Origin: Lactarius indigo | Lineage: Eukaryota > Basidiomycota > Agaricomycetes > Russulales > Russulaceae | Length of the DNA: 64,000 nt | Assembly: GCA_025766275.1 (NCBI GenBank) | Contig: JAFKAC010000009.1 | Span: forward strand, 2,108,001-2,172,000 | Direction of reading: 5' to 3' | Part shown: in pieces, positions 57,296 to 64,000 of the stretch | Layout: every line of letters starts with the position of its first letter | Numbering within the stretch: the first letter of the stretch is position 1 | Notes under the pieces: model-generated | Databases searched by the model: none | Told to the model about the DNA's origin: nothing | The model's input: only the letters and a program-made list of their open reading frames with translations | Program-made: the position numbers and the translations under genes

Positions 57296-60200
57296 TCAGA
57301 CGTAGATCGCATACACTCCGATGACAGGTCGGTGGTCGCTTCTCCCCTCGAGCCGGCGCATACCCCGGTCGTCCAGGGTCCGATAGCTGAGGCACAAGAC
57401 ATCGCCCTTGCGCGGCCGCGGAGCTTCTACCGCATTTACGACCACATCAGGACCCACCCGATGACGCCGGCGACGGCGACGGCGCAAGCACCTGGCACCG
57501 CCGCATCGTCCACGTCTCTCGTCGCCTCGCCATCGCGCGAAAGGAACGAGAGCAACCGCCAGCGCTGGTGAACACCACCGCCTCCACCACCTGCACTACC
57601 TCCCGCATCGCCTCCTCCATCGGTCGAGGACGACCCCGCTGGTGTGCGGGTATGCGGTTCGGGGCCGGCGGTAAGAGGCGCAGTCGGTGCTGTCTGCGCA
57701 CGTGCAGGGGTGATCGGTGGGGCGCTCCTGGCGCCGTGTGTCGGCGATGTGCCGGGACGTGACGAGGCAGGCGGTGCTGACTGCACTGGCAGCAGCGTCG
57801 ATCGAGCGGGGCCGTGGTCCGTCGGCGCCGAGGAACGTAAGGTGGGGGCTGCGATTGCGACTGCGGACTGCGAGGGGCGCGCGGTGGCTGGGGAGTCGGG
57901 CTCTGGGTCGGCCGGAGATATGATCGCGGACGAGGCGTTTGAGGTGGTGGAGATCGTGGAGGCCGTCGTTGTGGCGGTGGTGGTGGAGCGTAGCGAGGCG
58001 GACGAGGTGCGTCGGAAGGTGCGCCAGGCCTGCGCGAGGAGACTCACGGCCGTGCGTGGCGCTGCGGGCGCGTCGTCCTCGGGCTCGGGCTGGACGGTCG
58101 ACTTGAAGAGGATGCGGTCGCACCAGCTTGGTACGCGCTGCTTGCTGCTCGAGTCGTACACGCCCTTGTCGTCGTCCTGCACGGTGCCGTCACCGCCACC
58201 GGTGAACGATCGCGTCGAGCGCGCACGAGAAACGAGAGATGGTGCGCTCGCGAGGACGTCGTCGTCGGCCTCGTCGGCGGTGGATGGTGCTGTGCGCTGG
58301 CCAAGCAGTGGCGTCGTTGGAACGCTGCGAGCGCTCTTGGTGTTGGCTTCGGGAGGGGGTGCAGTGGCGTTGGCCCGTCGCGAACGTATGATGCGTGGGG
58401 ACGACTGTGGGTTGATGAGCTCGACCAACTTAGACTTTGCGCGTTGTGCGGCGGTGACGGAGAACCGCTTGACGAGTCCGCCACCGCGCTGTTGATAAGT
58501 CATTCTTCTGCGGAGGTAATCCGATTCTGCGTCCGAATCGTTATCTTCGTCGGATATTTGGTCACGTTGAGAAAACGTCGTTCCAGACGAAACGACAGAT
58601 GCGAGGTCGCCAGCTTCATCCTCGGAACTTAACTCAGAGAGTGCGCCATCGGGACGCTTCTCTGGTTCTAGTTCTTCCCCCGCTTCAGGGGTTCGAGTGA
58701 GCGCTTGCGCGGCTGCTTGTCTACGTTTGGTATTTTTGTGCTTGTGTTTGATTGTACGCAAAACGTCGTACTTGAATGTCGGAGGAAAGTTAATCGGCGC
58801 CTCACGAAAACCGACAAACGCGTGGCCATTCCGCATGATATTGTAAAGTTGGTCAAAGGCAAGCGCTTGTGCGTATTCTAGAAAATGGTGCCTGAGTGAA
58901 AAATAGGGGTCGTGGGAAGGTTAATAGCCATACCACGACGGGATATGAGCCAGTCTGCGTGTAAGCGCGAGAGATCGAGACGGAAGTTGAGGTCACCAAA
59001 AAGAAATGTAAAGTCGAAACGATCGGTGATATCTGGGGATTGCATGGTGTGAACAGATTTCTCCATGGAATAGACAAGGAGCATGAGACCTTCGGCTACC
59101 ATGCGTGGATCGTCCGCTTCGAGGAAGTCCTCTACTGCCAGTTCGTTCTGGGCCAATTTGGTCAAAAGGGGAGACTAACTTACTGCAAGAAAGTGGGGAA
59201 CACACCTTGATTTTTGCCATATTGGCTAATCGATTGGGGAGCTTTCCCTCGTGTGCTACATGCGTCCTATGTCAGGCACTTCGAAGGACTGAAACTCAGG
59301 GGAAATAAAGCTACCTGCTAGATGGGCGTTGACGAACAGCAACGTCGTATTGGCAATCTTCAGACTGATCCCAACGGCACCCTTGTTTCCCACCCGTCCA
59401 CCAATGAGCCCTGCAGTCACTGCGGACTTGGAAGTGCCTTCATCACGATCTCTCAGTTCATTTGACCCATGGAGTGAGAGAGAAAAACGCACCCCGCACG
59501 AGATGCTTGGCATCACGATGCACGAATATCGCGAGGTATATCCCCATCATGCGCTCTTTCACGAGCATCTCGTACGGGCCCTTTGTCCCCGCGACAGGGC
59601 GACGCTTGGGGTCGGCGTTCAGGTAGGCACGCCCCAAATCGGGATGCGAACTCTTCTCCTTCGCGCGTGCGCCAGGTCCGACGATCGGTAGTCCATGAAC
59701 GAAAAAGTCCTCGAGGATAGACGTCCAGCCAGATGTGTGGGGAACCGGTTCTTCATGGTCAGACTTTGAAATGCGTCTTTCTCCAAGTAGCTCCGAAGGC
59801 TCGTGCACGTCAGTCTCGCGGTCTTTCTCCTTCTCCTTATCGCGGTCTTTATCTTTATCTTTCTCCTTGTCCTTGTCTTTATCTCCACTTCCGAGCTTGA
59901 AACCACCGAGGCCGAGGGGTATACCTGATAGACTTGGGCACTCTTGCCCTGCGCTGAGGGAGAAATAAGCCAGTAGAAGAGAGAAAAGAAAGGACAGCGC
60001 ACATTACAACGAGATGATAAGTATGGTTCGAGTCATTAGCTAAACGAGGAAGATTTGTCGAGGGATTCTCATCCGAGGGTGGCGGGGTAGTGACAGGTAC
60101 CTCACCCAAGAGCTCTTGCAGATCACCCTGATAGGCATCAGTCGCCGTAAATAAGACGATGGTGACTGAACGAAATCACCTTGGGGAGAGACTCATGCAT

Positions 60201-60594
60201 ATTCCATGTCACGATCCGGACTTTGAGGAATGTGGGTTGTCGCAGGCTGCGTTGTGGGTAAAGAACTGTTCCCATCGTGTGATGATGTTTGTGTGTAGGA
60301 GGGTCCCTGGGGAAGGAGAGATTGCAAGCGCGTAAACAGAGCTGTGAATGAGAGGAACGAGGTCAATAGACATCGCTTGGTTCGCAAGAGACAGGAAGCG
60401 CGCCTGGTCGCGAGGGTCCAGCCTCGGATGATGACGAAGGCTGCTGTTGTTCTGGGGTAGCTAGGCGACTCATAGCGAAGGACGGAGGGTGTCAAGGGAG
60501 AGTAAAAACGTATGCTGGGACCAGCAGGGCGATGAGAAACACATGGATATGTAACAACTACGTTAGCAGAAGACCGAGGCTCGCCAGCAAGCAC
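57296..60594 (-). CDS. Inositol polyphosphate 5-phosphatase (INPP5-type)
   Basis: This enzyme removes the 5-phosphate from phosphoinositides or inositol phosphates. Catalytic motifs in order: VRIVTWNMHESLPKGDL; AGQECPSL; GWTSILEDFF; YEMLVKERMMGIYLAIFV; LIGGRVGNKGAVGISL; FVNAHLA; FTFLFGDLNFRLDL; INFPPTFKYDVLR; RVPSWCDRILFKS; EGRSDHRPVIGVY, ending AIYV. The last exon is reached by a 64-nt intron inside the codon after AAVP. Two very long Ser/Thr/Ala-rich insertions split the core (findings). I place the start at 60594 (MLAGEPRSSAN, then LDPRDQARFLSLANQ and AMSIDLVPLIHSSVYAL in phase), but this N-terminal piece is one base out of frame with LKVRIVTWN near 60230. The alternative start is 60275. 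A Lys/Asp/Glu run (DKDKDKEKDK) precedes the catalytic domain. Confidence 0.88.
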
Positions 60595-60695
60595 ATTCGC
60601 GACGGGTCAAATTCTGATAGATCATCAATTCCCGATTTATATTTAGACCACAAGAAACTACGTAGAGTCCCTAACGCTTGTCTACATGATACTAC

Positions 60696-61692
60696 TCAGA
60701 AAATAGCATCCACGATACCACCACCGATGGCAGAGCCTAGGTAACAGGGCCAGCGTCAGTCAGACTTTGTACCTGGCGACCGTGATAACGGGTACGAACC
60801 TGCACCAAAACCTACACCACCCACAGCAGACGTCGCCAGCTATTTCGGTAGATATCAGAGTTTTTAAGGGTCCCTACGTGAATACGCGAAAAATCTCAGG
60901 AACGTACCACCGAGCCGAGACCACCGAATCGATTGGGTTTGGCTGGAGCCTGAGGCGGTGCCTGCTGGACAACAACCTGCTGCGGCGGTGCTGACTGACT
61001 TGGAGGGCCTGTATATGGATTATAAGGTTGCGGTGGCTGGGACTGGTATCCACCCTGGGGAGGCCCATTATAGACGGGTTGATACTGTGTTGGCGGGCCG
61101 CTATGATACTGCGCGGGTGGCGACTGGGACACCGCCTGAACGTCACGAGAAGGGGGGTAGGACGGGGGGCTGGCAGATCCCGGGATCTTTTCCACATAGT
61201 TTGAGGGGAAGAGTCCTTGCTTTCCATTGGTCTTGCCAGTCCACCAATCGGTATTCGTCTCGGCAACTATCTCGATGACATCTCCTGCACGGAAGGACAG
61301 GTCATTGGGTTCCTAGGGCGCAGACCTGTCAGCCCCTTCGCAGGTAGAGCGAACTGTAGAGTGCCTACCAGTCCATTCTCGTTGTAGGACCACAATGCCC
61401 TGGCACGTTGCATACTGGGTTGCGATGGTGGAACGTTCCGTCGAACGGGAGGTCCCGACGGAGGTCCGTGGGGTGAGTAGTCGATCGAAGGCTGCGACAA
61501 AGGTGGGGATGGGATTGTCATACGCCTGGTCTGTTCTGAAAGATCCCGCAGGGCAACTTCGTTCGTAGTCGGTAGCTTAGCGAGAATGCCACGTCCGACA
61601 TCATGAGGGATCTCGCCCTGAGATATGAGAAATTCGACGTTTTGGCGGGTCTGAGATACTATGTGTGCTATCAAAGCTGAGGGATCTGGCAT
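60696..61692 (-). CDS. SH3-domain protein, LSB1/PIN3-like
   Basis: Lsb1/Pin3 in yeast bind Las17 (WASP), tune actin patches and influence prion formation. The start at 61692 gives [20 protein letters not shown] and [20 protein letters not shown], similar to the helical head of the family. A linker with [19 protein letters not shown] precedes the SH3 domain: [50 protein letters not shown], with the ALWSY, WW and PSNY ligand-groove residues. A Gln/Pro/Tyr-rich tail ([16 protein letters not shown]) leads to a Gly-rich end, FGGLG and [13 protein letters not shown], reached by a last intron. The tail is prion-like in composition. The upstream in-frame ATG at 61797 is less likely. Confidence 0.88.
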
Positions 61693-62058
61693 GCTGGTCT
61701 GTGAGGAGGTGATGGGAGGAAACGAACAAAGACCGCTGTCAGGCGGGGCGGGGCGACGGGGAGGCACTAGCGAGGCTGTGTATACAATCTCGTGCACGTC
61801 ACGTGGAGCGTGGAATAGGGTGAATGAGATGCCGCGCGCGCCAGTGGATGCTGTACCCCTTACTATGGCGTTCTCGGGGCAGCCATCGTGATTATCAAGT
61901 GTTGTTCACGTGACCTGGTTTTTTGTCGACTCGCTCGACACTTGGCTTGACACACCTGTCGACGCAATGGATAGGGTACGTACTTCTGTCGCCTCAGAGG
62001 AGCGAGACTGAAATGCTTACTGGGTGTCAGCCAGGGGCCCAATTCTCTCAACAGGTCC

Positions 62059-64000
<1,942 letters not shown>

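Noticed and set aside
57644..58495. 283-codon + strand ORF opposite the 5-phosphatase
   Set aside because: It is the antisense shadow of the high-GC Ser/Ala-rich insertion in the phosphatase; composition (Val/Ala/Gly) and lack of any motif mark it as spurious.

Overview
The window is nuclear DNA from a filamentous basidiomycete, most likely an Agaricomycete. Genes are compact and split by many introns of about 50-65 nt. Protein types are fungal (Zn2Cys6 activator, CWH43, JJJ1, LSB1/PIN3-like SH3 protein), and a homeodomain gene resembles the Hom2-type regulators of mushrooms. I cannot name the species. About thirty genes can be supported, nearly all single-copy housekeeping genes. I see no intact transposon, tRNA, rRNA, CRISPR array or virus-like gene.

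Layout. 1-1610: right part of an unrecognised + strand gene. 2078-8731: APC10 (-), UBA4 (+), a UBX/TUG protein (-), nicotinate phosphoribosyltransferase (-). 8857-15498: exosome RRP41 (+), tRNA m7G methyltransferase TRM8 (-), citrate synthase (+), a ZNF830-like protein (+), COX10 (-). 15779-26978: U1-70K (+), homeodomain factor (+), TIM13 (-), JJJ1 (+), PRP18 (-), COX12 (+). 27504-38962: AP-3 beta (+), a broken copy of the CWH43 3' end (-), ribosomal eL39 (+), intact CWH43 (-), CobW/ZNG1-type GTPase (+). 39387-44244: Zn2Cys6 activator (-), TVP38-like membrane protein (+). 44396-47251 is a gene-poor stretch. 47252-64000: J-domain protein (-), SWI1-like ARID protein (+), CCDC130/Yju2-like splicing factor (-), ribosomal uS10 (+), inositol polyphosphate 5-phosphatase (-), SH3 protein (-), RIX7/NVL AAA ATPase (+, cut by the right edge).

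The genes do not form one pathway. They fall into RNA processing (U1-70K, PRP18, CCDC130-like, ZNF830-like, RRP41), ribosome supply (eL39, uS10, RIX7, JJJ1), mitochondria (citrate synthase, COX10, COX12, TIM13), tRNA modification (UBA4, TRM8) and membrane traffic or lipid work (AP-3 beta, CWH43, TVP38, 5-phosphatase). Strand alternates at about 24 of 29 neighbouring pairs, giving many short head-to-head promoters (about 90-280 bp).

Most useful observations: a partial tandem duplication of the CWH43 3' end flanking eL39; ATG-only first exons in RRP41 and eL39; a 5-phosphatase catalytic core split by two very long disordered insertions; a dense cluster of ACTGTA motifs in the gene-poor stretch; a perfect 12-bp hairpin in the left-edge gene; and one-base frame offsets in several conserved genes (uS10, PRP18, TVP38-like, SWI1-like and others), which look more like assembly indels than biology but need checking. 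I did not find a clearly new biological system.
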